A stretch of DNA of 64,000 nucleotides. It comes from Neisseriaceae bacterium TC5R-5. GTDB lineage: Bacteria; Pseudomonadota; Gammaproteobacteria; Burkholderiales; Chromobacteriaceae. Below are positions 7,384 to 17,537 of the stretch, in pieces. The stretch is from NCBI GenBank assembly GCA_020830965.2, contig JACCFC020000007.1, positions 69,633 through 133,632 of the forward strand, given 5' to 3'. The notes beneath the pieces were generated by a model that saw only the letters and a list, made by a program, of their open reading frames with translations, was not told the DNA's origin and did no database searches. The translations under genes and the position numbers were made by a program. The stretch's first letter is position 1. Every line of letters starts with the position of its first letter.

Positions 7384-10300
7384 TTACCGGGCAAGCTCTG
7401 TTTGACCGCCTGTAATGCCTGCAAGGCATCACTGAAGCGATATTGCTGCAAAGCCTGCTCAATTGATTTGGCGGCCGAACCCAAGGCAGAGCGCAATAAA
7501 GCTGCCGCCCCGGAAAAGACCTCAACCGCCTCAGCATCATCATCTGCCAGGAGTTCCTCTAGCCTGTCCAATAGCTGTCGTAGCTGCACCCAATCTATAT
7601 CTGCCTGACTGCGTAATGCTTCTTCTTCGTCGGGCAGTGCGCGTTGCAAAGCAGCCAGTAAGCGCTGCAATTCTTGCTGAGCATTAGCCAACAGTGCCTG
7701 CATACTGCTCAAGCTCTCACCGGCTTGCGCACTTTTTTCCATTTGTGCCGCCAGTGCCTGTAACTCGCCCGCCCCTATCGTGCCAGCCACCCCTTTGAGC
7801 GTATGGGCAATACGTATCGCGGTGTTTTGCTCATTGCCCTGCAAGGCGCCCTCGAAATCGCTGAGTGCGCTGGCTTGCCCGCTGATAAAGCGTCGCAGCA
7901 AACCCTCGTAAGACGCGCGCTTGCCTAATACCCGCCGTAGCGCGCCAGTCACATCCAGCCCGGTAATTTGTCGCAAAGGATCATCACCATGCTGGCTAGG
8001 CTCTGCTGCCGGGGGCGCACTGACCAGCTGAGGAGCAGCTGGCTGCTGTATTTTGGGCGCCCAATGCTTGAGGGCGGCAAATAGTCGCACCGGGTCTATC
8101 GGTTTGGCGATATGGTCATTCATGCCAGCGTCCAGGCAACGCTCGCGATCACCCGACATGGTGTTGGCAGTCATTGCCAGAATGGGCAGGCTGGCTGTCG
8201 CCGGGAGGGCTCGCAATTGACGGGTGGCCTCCAGGCCATCCATCACCGGCATTTGCATGTCCATCAGAATCAGATCAAATTTTTCCAGTTTGGCAAAACG
8301 TACCGCTTCATCGCCGTTATTCGCGACCTTGACCTTGATATTGGCGGCTTCCAGCAACTCGGTAGCCACTTGCTGATTCAGTTCATTATCTTCAGCCAGT
8401 AGCACCGACAAGCCATGAAGGGCGGCAACATCGGCCAGCGGATCCTCATTATCACTTTCCTGAGCGAACGGCTGTTCCTCCTCGCCCCCCAGCAGGCGCA
8501 TAGCAGCATCAAACAGTACTGAGGCACTGACTGGCTTGACCAGGGTCATTTCAATACCGGCGGATTCCGCCTCGCGGAAAACTTCTTCACGACCATAACC
8601 TGTCACCATCACCCGATGCGGCCGTAAGGCCTCCGGGCGCAGTGCTAGACGACGGGCGACTTCCATGCCATCCATATGTGGCATACGCCAGTCAAAGAAC
8701 ACCACTTCGAACGGGTCTTGCTCCTCTTCTGCCTGCTCTACCATTTCCATCGCCTTGAGTCCGGCATTGGCTTCATCAACCCGAAAACTCATGCTGCGCA
8801 GTTGCTCGGCCAGAATGTGGCGGGCTGTTTCGCTGTCGTCCACCACCAGTACACGGCGATTACGTAAATCGATACGCGGTACTTTCGCTGGCCGCACACG
8901 CCCTTTACCCAAGCGAGCAGTAAACCAGAAGGTACTGCCTTTGCCGGGTTCACTATCTACCCCGACTTCACCGCCCATCAAGCCAGCCAGTTTTTTGGAA
9001 ATGGCCAGACCCAGGCCGGTGCCACCGTATTTGCGCGAAGTCGAGGTGTCCGCCTGCTGGAAGGATTGGAACAATTTACTCTTTTGCTCCAGAGTCATAC
9101 CGATGCCGGTATCCTGTACTTCAAAGTACAGCAACATATCATCCTGCTTGTCTTCACGGCATTGCACCCGCACCGTGACATCACCCTGCTCGGTAAACTT
9201 AACCGCATTATTGGCGTAGTTAATCAAGATCTGCCCCAGACGTAAGGGGTCACCGACCAGGCTGCGGTTCAGTTGCGGGTCAACATCAAAGACCAACTCC
9301 AGTCCTTTGGCCTCGGTTTTTTCACAAACCAGCGTGGCCAGATTGTCTAACACCTTATCCAGATCAAACTCGATCTGCTCAAGGTCCAGTTTGCCGGCTT
9401 CAATCTTGGAGAAATCGAGAATATCGTTGATGATGCCGAGCAAATGTTTGGCCGAACTTTGAATTTTGCCCAGATAGTCCTGCTGCTTAGGGTCCAGTAC
9501 GGTACGTAAGGCAAGGTGAGACATACCGATGATGGCGTTCATCGGGGTGCGGATTTCGTGGCTCATATTGGCCAGAAAATCGCTCTTGGCGCGAGTGGCA
9601 CTTTCAGCCTGTTCCATCGCATCCTTCAAGCGCTGTTCTGCCTGTTTACGCGAGCTGATATCACGCAAAAACAGCGTACCGGTGCGCTCCCCTTCCAGGT
9701 CAACAATGGTGAGCCCCACTTCAACCGGCAGTTCTACCCCATCGGCACGACGCAGCTGCAACTCCCAGAAATTACCTTCTAATACCGAAAGGTCTGCGGC
9801 AGCCAAGCCATGCGCCAGAATGCTAGGCAGCGGCCCTTCGCCACTTAGCGAAATCAAGTCCTGCAGCTTGGCCGACAAGGCCTCGTTCTCTTCCAGACTC
9901 AACACCGCTAGGGCCGTACGATTGATATGGCTGAGTTGGCCATGCGCATCCAGAATCGCAATCCCCACTGGCGCACCGGCAATGATGGAGTGCGATAACT
10001 GCTGGCTATGATGTAAAGCCGCAGTACGGCGTACGATCTCCTCTTCCAGCCCCGCCTGATAGCGCGATAGCTCCTGATTACTCGCCATCAGTTCCGCCAG
10101 CAGTTGCTCGCGGCTTTTTTCATTGAGAATCGCCAGAATAGTATCGTCATCAGTTTCGCCCATGCCGGGCGCGTCGATCTGAATGCACGAATGTCCCTGA
10201 CGATACACTAGGCTCCATAAAGGATCGAGCAATGCAATATTCAGTTGGCGCGTACTTTCCGGAATCAACAGCAAGGTATCCCAGTCCACCAGCAACTGGC

Positions 10301-10472
10301 AGCTATTCACCCCCTGCCGCTGCAAGTGCTGCAATAAGGAAAACAGCGTCACCGCATGGCGTTCCAGCGCGCCGGCACCCAGCCACGACAGCGACATCAG
10401 TTTCAATAATTTGCTGCGAGCGGTATAGACACCCTCTTCGCCAGTCAAAGACAAACTAATCTGTTCGCTCAT
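7380..10472 (-). CDS. Hybrid sensor histidine kinase (PAS-HisKA-HATPase-REC-REC-HPt)
   Basis: About 1030 residues. The chosen ATG overlaps the rsbX stop (ATGA) and has GGGAG upstream; an ATG nine bases earlier is also possible. Order: an N-terminal ~110-residue region of unclear family, a coiled coil (about 118-155), a PAS domain (about 160-275), HisKA with the H-box [14 protein letters not shown] (His305), a HATPase domain with DTGIGM and [12 protein letters not shown], two receiver domains (phospho-Asp in [11 protein letters not shown] and [13 protein letters not shown]) and a C-terminal HPt with HTLKG. No membrane segment is visible, so it is cytosolic. It should pass phosphate to the receiver of the HD-GYP protein. 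Its place behind rsbRSTX suggests that RsbT acts on it in place of RsbU. Confidence 0.92.
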   Translation of the reverse strand: MSEQISLSLTGEEGVYTARSKLLKLMSLSWLGAGALERHAVTLFSLLQHLQRQGVNSCQLLVDWDTLLLIPESTRQLNIALLDPLWSLVYRQGHSCIQIDAPGMGETDDDTILAILNEKSREQLLAELMASNQELSRYQAGLEEEIVRRTAALHHSQQLSHSIIAGAPVGIAILDAHGQLSHINRTALAVLSLEENEALSAKLQDLISLSGEGPLPSILAHGLAAADLSVLEGNFWELQLRRADGVELPVEVGLTIVDLEGERTGTLFLRDISSRKQAEQRLKDAMEQAESATRAKSDFLANMSHEIRTPMNAIIGMSHLALRTVLDPKQQDYLGKIQSSAKHLLGIINDILDFSKIEAGKLDLEQIEFDLDKVLDNLATLVCEKTEAKGLELVFDVDPQLNRSLVGDPLRLGQILINYANNAVKFTEQGDVTVRVQCREDKQDDMLLYFEVQDTGIGMTLEQKSKLFQSFQQADTSTSRKYGGTGLGLAISKKLAGLMGGEVGVDSEPGKGSTFWFTARLGKGRVRPAKVPRIDLRNRRVLVVDDSETARHILAEQLRSMSFRVDEANAGLKAMEMVEQAEEEQDPFEVVFFDWRMPHMDGMEVARRLALRPEALRPHRVMVTGYGREEVFREAESAGIEMTLVKPVSASVLFDAAMRLLGGEEEQPFAQESDNEDPLADVAALHGLSVLLAEDNELNQQVATELLEAANIKVKVANNGDEAVRFAKLEKFDLILMDMQMPVMDGLEATRQLRALPATASLPILAMTANTMSGDRERCLDAGMNDHIAKPIDPVRLFAALKHWAPKIQQPAAPQLVSAPPAAEPSQHGDDPLRQITGLDVTGALRRVLGKRASYEGLLRRFISGQASALSDFEGALQGNEQNTAIRIAHTLKGVAGTIGAGELQALAAQMEKSAQAGESLSSMQALLANAQQELQRLLAALQRALPDEEEALRSQADIDWVQLRQLLDRLEELLADDDAEAVEVFSGAAALLRSALGSAAKSIEQALQQYRFSDALQALQAVKQSLPGK

Positions 10473-11077
10473 GGCTCCCATCTCACTGCCACGCAGCTGG
10501 CATCATCATGCCATTTTGCATAGTCGTTAATGAGTTGATTGCTTAGCCGTGCCAAAGGCAGATGCCGCCAACTCTGCAACACACCGGCAGGAAAATGTTC
10601 CGGCACCCCATCGGTGGTTAACAATAACAAGGCGCCGGGCGCCAATTGCAAGCACTGCTCGCTTAAAGTGGGCAACACATAACCCACGGTACCCGGCTGG
10701 CCGGTTAACACCTGCTCACTAGCCTGCAACACCCGTAACAGGGTATTGCCCACGCTGACACAACGTAAACCACCATCCTTGTCCAGCTGTACCAGGCACA
10801 CGGCCGCCCCACGGCTACCTTTAAACTGCTGATGCATTGCCTGCATACAGGCGGGCAATGGCTGCCAAGCTTGTTGCTGCAACCAAGCCTCCATCTGCCT
10901 GGCGAGGACATGCGCTTCTTCACCATGCCCCAGCACATCCAGCATCGCCAAGAACCAGCCCTGCTCGGTCTGCCGGATCAATTGACCATCACCAGAGACC
11001 CGCTCACCAAAATAAGGGCGGGTACAGATTCCATGCTCCAATGCTTTTCCTAACGGCGCAGCCATTTGCGTATGCAT
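10469..11077 (-). CDS. rsbX: RsbX-type PP2C phosphatase
   Basis: 202 residues with the PP2C/SpoIIE phosphatase metal-binding pattern: SGDG near residue 30, MLDVLGHG (about 45-52), [11 protein letters not shown] and the terminal [10 protein letters not shown]. RsbX removes phosphate from RsbR and RsbS and so resets the stressosome. The first ATG (11077) overlaps the end of rsbT by 28 bases; a second ATG at 11065 would overlap by 16. AGGA lies just before the first. The tight overlap on both sides points to translational coupling within the operon. Confidence 0.88.
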   Translation of the reverse strand: MHTQMAAPLGKALEHGICTRPYFGERVSGDGQLIRQTEQGWFLAMLDVLGHGEEAHVLARQMEAWLQQQAWQPLPACMQAMHQQFKGSRGAAVCLVQLDKDGGLRCVSVGNTLLRVLQASEQVLTGQPGTVGYVLPTLSEQCLQLAPGALLLLTTDGVPEHFPAGVLQSWRHLPLARLSNQLINDYAKWHDDASCVAVRWEP

Positions 11078-11499
11078 ATCCTGGTACCCTTACCCGGCTG
11101 GCTATCGATACTGAACTCGTCCACCAGCCGTCGGGTGCCTGGCAAGCCCAGCCCCAAAGTACCGCGACTGCTATAGTGTTCACTCAGTGCCAACGCCACA
11201 TCGGCCATGCCCGGCCCCTGATCAATCGCCCACAACTCAAAACCTGATCGGCCCGCCCCCTCACATTGTCCCCACGACACATCACCCCGACCGGCGTATT
11301 TGACGATATTCATCGCCAACTCCGACGCCACCGTGGAGAGCTGTGTCGCCATCACAACATTAAAGCCCAGATGCTGCGCCGCATGCTGCACCTGCAATAC
11401 CAGTAAACAAACGTCACTCTCATGACAGATAGACACGCTTTCAAAAGCCCGACTGCCATGCTCCGACAATTTGGAGGAGGGCATATTGGGCAAGCTCAT
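11050..11499 (-). CDS. rsbT: RsbT-type serine/threonine kinase (anti-sigma-factor ATPase fold)
   Basis: 149 residues of the GHKL ATPase family: N-box ELAMNIVKYA, then AIDQGPGM, then GLGLPGTRRLVDEF. In known stressosomes RsbT is held by RsbR/RsbS, phosphorylates them on stress, leaves the complex and activates a partner. The start ATG overlaps the rsbS stop by four bases (ATGA). The order rsbR-rsbS-rsbT-rsbX is the standard one, which supports this name over RsbW. Confidence 0.9.
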   Translation of the reverse strand: MSLPNMPSSKLSEHGSRAFESVSICHESDVCLLVLQVQHAAQHLGFNVVMATQLSTVASELAMNIVKYAGRGDVSWGQCEGAGRSGFELWAIDQGPGMADVALALSEHYSSRGTLGLGLPGTRRLVDEFSIDSQPGKGTRICIRKWLRR

Positions 11500-11867
11500 T
11501 TGCTACCTATCTTCAGGGTCAACGCCTGTTCCAGCGAAATCGCTCCACGAAATGCCGATAAATCAGCCCCAACCTGCGATAAGCCTTGAATCACACTCGG
11601 GCGCAAGCCTACCAACACCGTGCCAGCCCCCATCAAGGTAATGGTTCGTTTCAGGTCAATCAAAGCCTGATAAGCATCCAAATCCATCACCCCCACCTCG
11701 GAGACATCCAGCAGCACACGCCGAATCGTCGTACCCGCGATACGCTCCAACAGGCGATTCTGCATTTGGCGCACCAGTACCGGGCGCAACTCGGTCTGCA
11801 CACAAGCGAGCAAAGCATCGCCGATTTGCGACAGGCTGATTCTGGCTTCCTGCGTTTCTTCAAACAT
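11496..11867 (-). CDS. rsbS: RsbS-type STAS-domain scaffold protein
   Basis: 123 residues forming a single STAS domain; RsbS and RsbR together build the stressosome core. The segment LLDVSEVGVMDLDAY aligns by eye with the region holding the phosphorylated serine of Bacillus RsbS (Ser59, within D-S), but here the position appears to be Leu63. If the alignment is right, this RsbS cannot be phosphorylated at the usual site. It lies 15 bases after rsbR and overlaps rsbT by four bases. Confidence 0.85.
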   Translation of the reverse strand: MFEETQEARISLSQIGDALLACVQTELRPVLVRQMQNRLLERIAGTTIRRVLLDVSEVGVMDLDAYQALIDLKRTITLMGAGTVLVGLRPSVIQGLSQVGADLSAFRGAISLEQALTLKIGSK

Positions 11868-11882
11868 CCGCGCCTCCTCACA

Positions 11883-12767
11883 CTAAAGCTGGCGAATTCC
11901 CAGCCCCACTAGGCGGAACGCCTCTTCCAACGCATCACGCAAAGTAGCAAAGGTAGAAATTTCTTCGGTATCAATTCCCAGATGCACAATGGTCTGCGCA
12001 ATCGCCGGCGACAAGCCCGACACCAAACTCTCACACCCCATCAAGCGGGTGGCCTTAGTAATTTTGATCAGGTGATTAGCTACGGCCGAATCCACCACCG
12101 CCACCCCAGAAATATCCATGATGAACACCCGCGAACGCGTAGCAGCAATCTTGCTCAAGATGCCTTCCATAATGCTTTGTGCTCGTAGTGAGTCAATAAT
12201 GCCGACAATGGGTAACAGCAGGATCTCTTCCCAGATCATCGTCACCGGCGTAGACATCTCCATCATCGCCCGACTCTGCTCACTGACACGCTCGTTCACC
12301 AAACTGGAATAGGTTTCCACCACCAAGGTGGTATCCAGTTGCAACAGCTTGCTCAACGATAACAACTGCTGCGATGCCGACTCACGGCTACCGCTTTTAA
12401 TCTGCGCGGCAAACTGCACATAGCAAAAATTCATCGCCGCAAAGTAGCTCGACAAACTCATGCCAATGCGGGCATGCGTCTCCCCCAGCTTGAAACGCTC
12501 TGCCACATAATCGTCCGACACCTCTGCCGCAAAAAAGCTGCGCCAGTAGTCTGACTGCGACTGGCGCGCACTTTCCATAATGCCGGGCCGGGCAAACAGG
12601 CTGCCAAACTCTGGCCTAGAAGGCAGCCACTGATAAAAGTGCTCCATCATTTCGTCCAGCGCAGGTAGCACTAAGGCTCCCACCTCACGAACACGCTGCA
12701 AATCAGGCTCCGTAATAGAAAAGCTGCCTAATAAGCTATCGATATCGGTAAAGCTGACAGATCCCAT
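11883..12767 (-). CDS. rsbR: RsbR with haem-type globin sensor and STAS domain
   Basis: 294 residues from the ATG at 12767, preferred because AGAGG lies six bases upstream; the ATG at 12773 touches that site. The N-terminal ~155 residues form a globin-coupled-sensor fold with FKLGETHARIGMSLSSYF, in which His98 sits where the proximal haem ligand of such sensors is found. Bacillus RsbR lacks that haem. A helical linker leads to a C-terminal STAS domain with MDISGVAVVDSAVANHL, where Ser227 takes the place of the first phospho-Thr of RsbR; the AQT threonine near 259 may be the second. Likely an oxygen- or redox-gas-sensing stressosome subunit. Confidence 0.9.
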   Translation of the reverse strand: MGSVSFTDIDSLLGSFSITEPDLQRVREVGALVLPALDEMMEHFYQWLPSRPEFGSLFARPGIMESARQSQSDYWRSFFAAEVSDDYVAERFKLGETHARIGMSLSSYFAAMNFCYVQFAAQIKSGSRESASQQLLSLSKLLQLDTTLVVETYSSLVNERVSEQSRAMMEMSTPVTMIWEEILLLPIVGIIDSLRAQSIMEGILSKIAATRSRVFIMDISGVAVVDSAVANHLIKITKATRLMGCESLVSGLSPAIAQTIVHLGIDTEEISTFATLRDALEEAFRLVGLGIRQL

Positions 12768-12826
12768 CCACATCCTCTCTCACGCCGCTAGCCCTGCCAT
12801 GAAAATAAAATGAGTACCTATTGCTA

Positions 12827-12856
12827 TCTATAGGTTATCCAAGCCCAACAGACCAA
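12827..12856 (-). promoter_or_regulatory. Candidate promoter of the stressosome operon
   Basis: On the minus strand TTGGTC (12851-12856) and TATAGA (12827-12832) are 18 bases apart, about 60 bases before the rsbR start. It is a moderate match to a housekeeping promoter and was found by eye. Confidence 0.3.
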
Positions 12857-13320
12857 GACGATTACATATCCTTACATTCGGTAAAGTGCGTACCGGCTTA
12901 CAACTACCTATAGTGAAAACATGGCAGGCAACAGCACTCGGCCTTAAGCTGCCAGAAAACACAAAAAGTCTCAGCAGATCATTAACTTAACAGCCGACAA
13001 CCATCATTAGTGCGGCGTCTGCGACACCGTTATAGAGCTAGTTGATATTAATTTTATTGTTAATTTTTTAACTTAAATAAATTATTTCGGTACCAACTCA
13101 GTGAATCGATACGAATGGCCCGCAGCGACTAAAGAGACTTGCAAAATGTCAATCCGTGCCAAAGAATGAAGAAGAGAGCCGCACTAGCACCCCATGCCAA
13201 CAAGCCATTTAAGCAAGTAATAAACCAGAGGCAGAAGCGGGAAGGAATCGGGCAGCTCCCCTTGAAAAAAGCGCAGGGGGAACCAAGATTAGACCGGACG
13301 CCCTTGCCACGAAAGCCGAC
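12857..13320. other. Divergent intergenic region between rsbR and clpS
   Basis: No gene supported. It must hold the clpS-clpA promoter. The part at 13040-13090 is strongly AT-rich (TTGATATTAATTTTATTG and similar), about 250 bases before clpS. A short frame beginning at 13139 has no ribosome-binding site and overlaps clpS, so it was not accepted. Confidence 0.5.
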
Positions 13321-13629
13321 ATGTCAACGCAGTTTAAAGACGATGCCGTACAACAGGCTTCCAATATAAAAGAAGTTCCTCCACCGATGTATAAGGTCTT
13401 GTTATTAAACGATGATTTTACACCGATGGATTTTGTGATTCATGTCCTTCAACAGTTCTTCTATATGAGCAACGAGAAGGCCACGCAAATCATGTTACAA
13501 GTCCACACGCAAGGCCGCGGCGTATGTGGAATTTATACCAAAGACGTGGCAGCAACCAAAGTCGAGCAGGTGTCGCAATTTTCACGTGCACACCAGCATC
13601 CGCTTCAGTGCGTAATGGAGGAAAACTGA
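13321..13629 (+). CDS. clpS: ClpS adaptor for ClpAP, N-end rule
   Basis: 102 residues. The core has [17 protein letters not shown] with Asn30, Asp31 and Asp32, and His62 in VHTQGRG. These correspond to the residues that bind the N-terminal destabilising amino acid of N-end-rule substrates. The family hands such substrates to ClpAP and tunes ClpA. The ribosome-binding site is weak (CGAAAG). The stop overlaps the clpA start (TGATG), as is common for this pair. Confidence 0.95.
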   Translation: MSTQFKDDAVQQASNIKEVPPPMYKVLLLNDDFTPMDFVIHVLQQFFYMSNEKATQIMLQVHTQGRGVCGIYTKDVAATKVEQVSQFSRAHQHPLQCVMEEN

Positions 13630-15911
13630 TGATTGCCCAGGAGCTTGAAGTAAGCCTACACATGGCGTTCATGGACGCTCGGCGCAAGCGCCACGAGTTC
13701 ATCAGCGTGGAGCATTTATTACTTGCTATGACCGACAACCCATCGGCCACGGAAGTACTACGCGCATGCGGAGCCAATATCGATCAGCTGAAAAGATTGC
13801 TGAGCGACTTTATCGACGAACACACTCCTACCGTACCCGGTGAGGTGGACGTTGAAACCCAACCGACACTGGGTTTTCAGCGAGTGATACAGCGTGCCAT
13901 TTTGCACGTACAGTCATCCGGTAAAAAAGAAGTGACCGGAGCGAATATTCTTGTGGCCATTTTTGGTGAAAAAGACTCGCATGCTGTGTACTACCTGCAT
14001 CAGCAGGGTATTTCACGGCTGGACGTGGTCAACTTTATCTCGCATGGCATCACCAAACAACGCTCGGCACAGCAACCACCAGAGCCACGGGACAGCCATA
14101 GCAGCGAAGGGGAAGGTGACGAGCAACCTAGCGGGCCAGGCGGCGCGCTGGAGAACTACACTCAGAACCTGAACCAGCAGGCGCGTGAAGGCAAGATCGA
14201 CCCACTGATTGGCCGTGAGTCGGAGCTGGAACGCACGGTACAGATTCTATGTCGTCGCCGTAAAAACAATCCGCTACTAGTTGGTGAGGCCGGGGTAGGC
14301 AAAACAGCTATCGCTGAAGGGCTGGCCTTACGTATCGTTGCCGGTGATGTACCGGAAATTTTGGCCAAATCCACTGTTTACGCACTGGATATGGGTGCCT
14401 TGCTGGCTGGAACCAAATATCGCGGCGATTTTGAACAGCGTCTGAAGGCCGTGATCAAGCAATTGGCTGAAGACAGCAATGCCATTCTGTTTATCGACGA
14501 GATTCATACGCTGATCGGTGCCGGCGCTGCCTCCGGCGGCACCTTAGATGCCTCTAATCTGCTCAAGCCGGCGTTATCCAATGGCAGTATGCGCTGTATC
14601 GGTGCCACGACTTACACCGAGTACCGTACCATTTTTGAAAAAGACAACGCCCTGTCACGACGCTTCCAGAAAATCGATGTCAACGAACCGACCGTAGAAC
14701 AGACGGTAGAAATTCTGAAAGGCCTGAAAGCACGTTTTGAAGCGCATCATGGCGTGAAATACACCCAGGCGGCCTTATCCACTGCCGCAGAACTGTCGGC
14801 ACGTTTTATTAATGACCGTCATCTGCCGGATAAAGCCATTGACGTGATTGACGAAGCTGGTGCCGCACAGAAAATTCTGCCGAAATCCAAGCAGAAAAAA
14901 GTTATCAACAAAAACGAAATCGAAGAAATCGTGGCCAAGATTGCCCGTATTCCACCGAAAACCGTTTCCAATGATGACAAGAATGTGCTGAAAAATCTGG
15001 AGCGTAATCTGAAGAATGTCGTGTTTGGTCAGGAAAAAGCCATAGAAGGCTTGGCCAGCGCCATCAAGATGACACGTTCTGGCTTGGGTAACCCGCAAAA
15101 ACCGATCGGCTCCTTCCTGTTCTCAGGGCCAACCGGGGTGGGCAAAACCGAAGTGGCTCGCCAGTTGGCCTATATTCTGGGAGTAGAGCTGATCCGCTTT
15201 GATATGTCCGAGTATATGGAACGACACGCAGTGTCACGACTGATTGGTGCGCCCCCCGGCTATGTCGGCTTTGAGCAGGGTGGTCAGTTAACCGAGGCCA
15301 TCAACAAGCACCCTTACTCTGTCGTGCTGCTGGATGAAATCGAAAAAGCACATCCGGACATCTACAACATTCTGTTGCAGGTGATGGATCATGGCACCTT
15401 GACCGATAACAACGGACGCAAGGCCGACTTCCGGAATGTGGTGATCATCATGACCACCAATGCTGGAGCAGAGGCACTTTCCAAACCTAGTTTGGGCTTT
15501 ACCCAAACCAAGGTGGCGGGTGATGAGATGGGCGATATCAAAAAGCTGTTCAGCCCAGAATTTCGCAACCGCCTGGATGCCATCATCCCGTTCCGCATGC
15601 TGGACGAACAGATCATCATGCAGGTTGTCGATAAGTTCCTGATGCAGCTAGAGCAGCAACTGGCAGAGAAACGTGTCGATGTACACTTTACCGACGAGCT
15701 GCGTCAATTCTTGGCGAAAAACGGCTTCGACCCGGTCATGGGTGCCCGCCCGATGGCACGTTTGATTCAGGACACGCTGCGTAAGGCGCTGGCAGATGAA
15801 TTGTTATTCGGCAAATTGGTTTCTGGCGGCGAGGTGACCGTGACAGTGATAGACGATAAGGTCGAATTACAGTTTAAGCACAACGAAGCGCTAGCGATCG
15901 AACCTATCTAG
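13629..15911 (+). CDS. clpA: ClpA, AAA+ unfoldase of the ClpAP protease
   Basis: 760 residues, near the E. coli length. The start at 13629 overlaps the clpS stop by one base, with GGAGG just upstream. An N-terminal Clp repeat domain (1-~145) is followed by D1 with Walker [14 protein letters not shown] and Walker [15 protein letters not shown], then D2 with [14 protein letters not shown] and [13 protein letters not shown], and a C-terminal sensor domain with GARPMARLI. There is no long middle domain, which separates it from ClpB. Adjacent clpS fits. clpP is not in the window. Confidence 0.96.
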   Translation: MIAQELEVSLHMAFMDARRKRHEFISVEHLLLAMTDNPSATEVLRACGANIDQLKRLLSDFIDEHTPTVPGEVDVETQPTLGFQRVIQRAILHVQSSGKKEVTGANILVAIFGEKDSHAVYYLHQQGISRLDVVNFISHGITKQRSAQQPPEPRDSHSSEGEGDEQPSGPGGALENYTQNLNQQAREGKIDPLIGRESELERTVQILCRRRKNNPLLVGEAGVGKTAIAEGLALRIVAGDVPEILAKSTVYALDMGALLAGTKYRGDFEQRLKAVIKQLAEDSNAILFIDEIHTLIGAGAASGGTLDASNLLKPALSNGSMRCIGATTYTEYRTIFEKDNALSRRFQKIDVNEPTVEQTVEILKGLKARFEAHHGVKYTQAALSTAAELSARFINDRHLPDKAIDVIDEAGAAQKILPKSKQKKVINKNEIEEIVAKIARIPPKTVSNDDKNVLKNLERNLKNVVFGQEKAIEGLASAIKMTRSGLGNPQKPIGSFLFSGPTGVGKTEVARQLAYILGVELIRFDMSEYMERHAVSRLIGAPPGYVGFEQGGQLTEAINKHPYSVVLLDEIEKAHPDIYNILLQVMDHGTLTDNNGRKADFRNVVIIMTTNAGAEALSKPSLGFTQTKVAGDEMGDIKKLFSPEFRNRLDAIIPFRMLDEQIIMQVVDKFLMQLEQQLAEKRVDVHFTDELRQFLAKNGFDPVMGARPMARLIQDTLRKALADELLFGKLVSGGEVTVTVIDDKVELQFKHNEALAIEPI

Positions 15912-15933
15912 GCTCCGCCAGCACTGTCCAAAC

Positions 15934-15959
15934 ACGCCCGCTCTACGCGGGCGTTTTTT
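15934..15959. terminator. Intrinsic terminator between clpA and xerD
   Basis: ACGCCCGC at 15934-15941 pairs with GCGGGCGT at 15947-15954 around a 5-base loop, followed by a T-run on the plus strand. It lies between convergent genes, 22 bases after clpA. Confidence 0.9.
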
Positions 15960-15966
15960 ATGGCTA

Positions 15967-16863
15967 TTAACCACGCGGATGATGTTTGGCGTGTAGCTGT
16001 TTCAGCCGTTCACGTGCCACATAAGTGTAAATCTGCGTGGTGGAAATATCGGCATGCCCCAACAACATCTGCACCACACGCAGATCGGCGCCATGGTTGA
16101 CCAGATGGGTCGCAAACGCGTGACGTAAAGTATGCGGACTGACTGCTGGCAAACCCTGGCGTTTAGCATATTGGGAAATCAGGTGCCAGGCCATTTGCCG
16201 GGTCATCCCCGCCTTGCGCTGAGTGACAAAGACCGCATCACAAGGCATGCCGCTTAATAATTGTGGCCGCGCCTGTTGCAGATAATGCAGCAGCCACTCC
16301 TGCGCCACCTCACCCAAAGGCACCAGCCGCTCCTTATTCCCCTTACCCACGGTAGTCACCAGGCCGTCCAGCAAATTCACCTGATGCATACTTAAGCCCA
16401 CCAATTCTGACACCCGCAGACCACTGGCGTACAACACCTCAAACATCGCGCGATCGCGCAAGCCGAGCAGGGTTTGCGTGTCTGGTGCCGCCAGCAGGCT
16501 TTCCACATGCTGCTCGGATAAAGACTTGGGTAAACGCTGCCCCAATTTGGGCGCACGTAAACGCAAACTAGGATCATCGTCGCGCAAATGCTGCGCCAGC
16601 AGGTATTGAAAGAAACGACGCATCGCCGATGTCAGCCGCGCACGGGTGGCGGGCTTTTCGCTGTCGATACTGCTTAGCAGAACTTCCTGTAAATCACTCG
16701 CCGATGCCTGCAACAAAGTGCTCTCTCTAGCCCGCAACTTGACCGCCAGTTTGGATAAGTCACGACGATAGGAGGCCAGGGTATTGCGCGATAGACCATC
16801 CACCAGCCACAACTGGTCTAAAAACTGATCAATCAGCTCGGCATCGGCATCCATCGCGGTCAA
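15967..16863 (-). CDS. xerD: XerD site-specific tyrosine recombinase
   Basis: 298 residues, the same length as E. coli XerD. The catalytic set is complete: Arg150 (SGLRVSEL), Lys174 (GKGNKERL), His244 and Arg247 (HTLRHAFATH), His270 (LGHADIS) and Tyr279 (TTQIYTYV). With XerC it resolves chromosome dimers at dif. The TTG start at 16863 overlaps the tolQ stop (TTGA); an ATG at 16854 is the alternative and has no better ribosome-binding site. XerC is the alternative name, but length and motif spacing favour XerD. Confidence 0.92.
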   Translation of the reverse strand: MTAMDADAELIDQFLDQLWLVDGLSRNTLASYRRDLSKLAVKLRARESTLLQASASDLQEVLLSSIDSEKPATRARLTSAMRRFFQYLLAQHLRDDDPSLRLRAPKLGQRLPKSLSEQHVESLLAAPDTQTLLGLRDRAMFEVLYASGLRVSELVGLSMHQVNLLDGLVTTVGKGNKERLVPLGEVAQEWLLHYLQQARPQLLSGMPCDAVFVTQRKAGMTRQMAWHLISQYAKRQGLPAVSPHTLRHAFATHLVNHGADLRVVQMLLGHADISTTQIYTYVARERLKQLHAKHHPRG

Positions 16864-17528
16864 CGCGTTGCCAGACGTTGCAGAATATTGGAAAACTCTT
16901 CCATATAACTGTCAAAACGGTTGGCCAGCCTATCCACGTCGCTGGCAAAACGGTTATAGGCCACTACCGCCGGGATGGCGGCAAACAAACCAATCGCCGT
17001 AGCAATCAATGCTTCAGCAATACCGGGGGCCACTGTTGCCAACGTGGCCTGGCCGCCATTCCCCAGCCCGATAAAAGCATGCATGATGCCCCACACCGTA
17101 CCGAACAAACCCACATATGGGCTCACCGAGCCCACCGTTGCCAAAAAGGCATTATGTCTGTCCAGCGTATCCAGCTCACGTTGGGCAGCTGCCCGCATCG
17201 CGCGCCGTGCGCCCGTCATGGTGTCGGACAACTCGGCACCGCCTCGCCCACGTAATTTAAGAAACTCGGCAAAGCCAGATTGAAAAATACGCTCCATACC
17301 ACTGGTGCTGTCACGTTGCTTCGCTTCTTCATATAAGCGATTCAAATCTGCACCACTCCAGAAACGACGCTCAAACTCATCGCTATTGCGCCGTTCTGCC
17401 GTCAACACCGTTAATTTGTTGAAAATCAGGGCCCAGGACAAAATCGATACCAACACCAGCCCCAGCATGACCAGCTGAACGACTAGACTCGCCCCTAAAA
17501 CTAAGCTCACCAATGACATCTGTTGCAC
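16860..17528 (-). CDS. tolQ: TolQ, proton-channel subunit of the Tol-Pal system
   Basis: 222 residues with three membrane segments (about 12-35, 135-155 and 170-192) and the family sequences GSVSPYVGLFGTVWGIMHAF and GIAEALIATAIGLFAAIPAV. TolQ with TolR uses the proton gradient to drive TolA during outer-membrane constriction. ExbB is the alternative, but GTVWGIMHAFIGLG is typical of TolQ. Unusually, tolR and tolA do not follow; the next gene is xerD with a four-base overlap, and tsaC precedes it by nine bases. Confidence 0.88.
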   Translation of the reverse strand: MQQMSLVSLVLGASLVVQLVMLGLVLVSILSWALIFNKLTVLTAERRNSDEFERRFWSGADLNRLYEEAKQRDSTSGMERIFQSGFAEFLKLRGRGGAELSDTMTGARRAMRAAAQRELDTLDRHNAFLATVGSVSPYVGLFGTVWGIMHAFIGLGNGGQATLATVAPGIAEALIATAIGLFAAIPAVVAYNRFASDVDRLANRFDSYMEEFSNILQRLATR

Positions 17529-17537
17529 TGCGACTCC

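Noticed and set aside
6526-7608. Long open frame on the plus strand over the HD-GYP and kinase genes
   Set aside because: It is antisense to two genes with clear domains, has no ribosome-binding site and its translation is rich in His, Gln and Cys, as usual for reverse-strand shadows.
13139-13369. Short frame before clpS
   Set aside because: No ribosome-binding site, overlaps the start of clpS in another frame, and has no recognisable protein features.
15967-16863. Tyrosine recombinase as sign of an integrated element
   Set aside because: Length and catalytic spacing match housekeeping XerD, and no attachment repeats or phage genes lie nearby.
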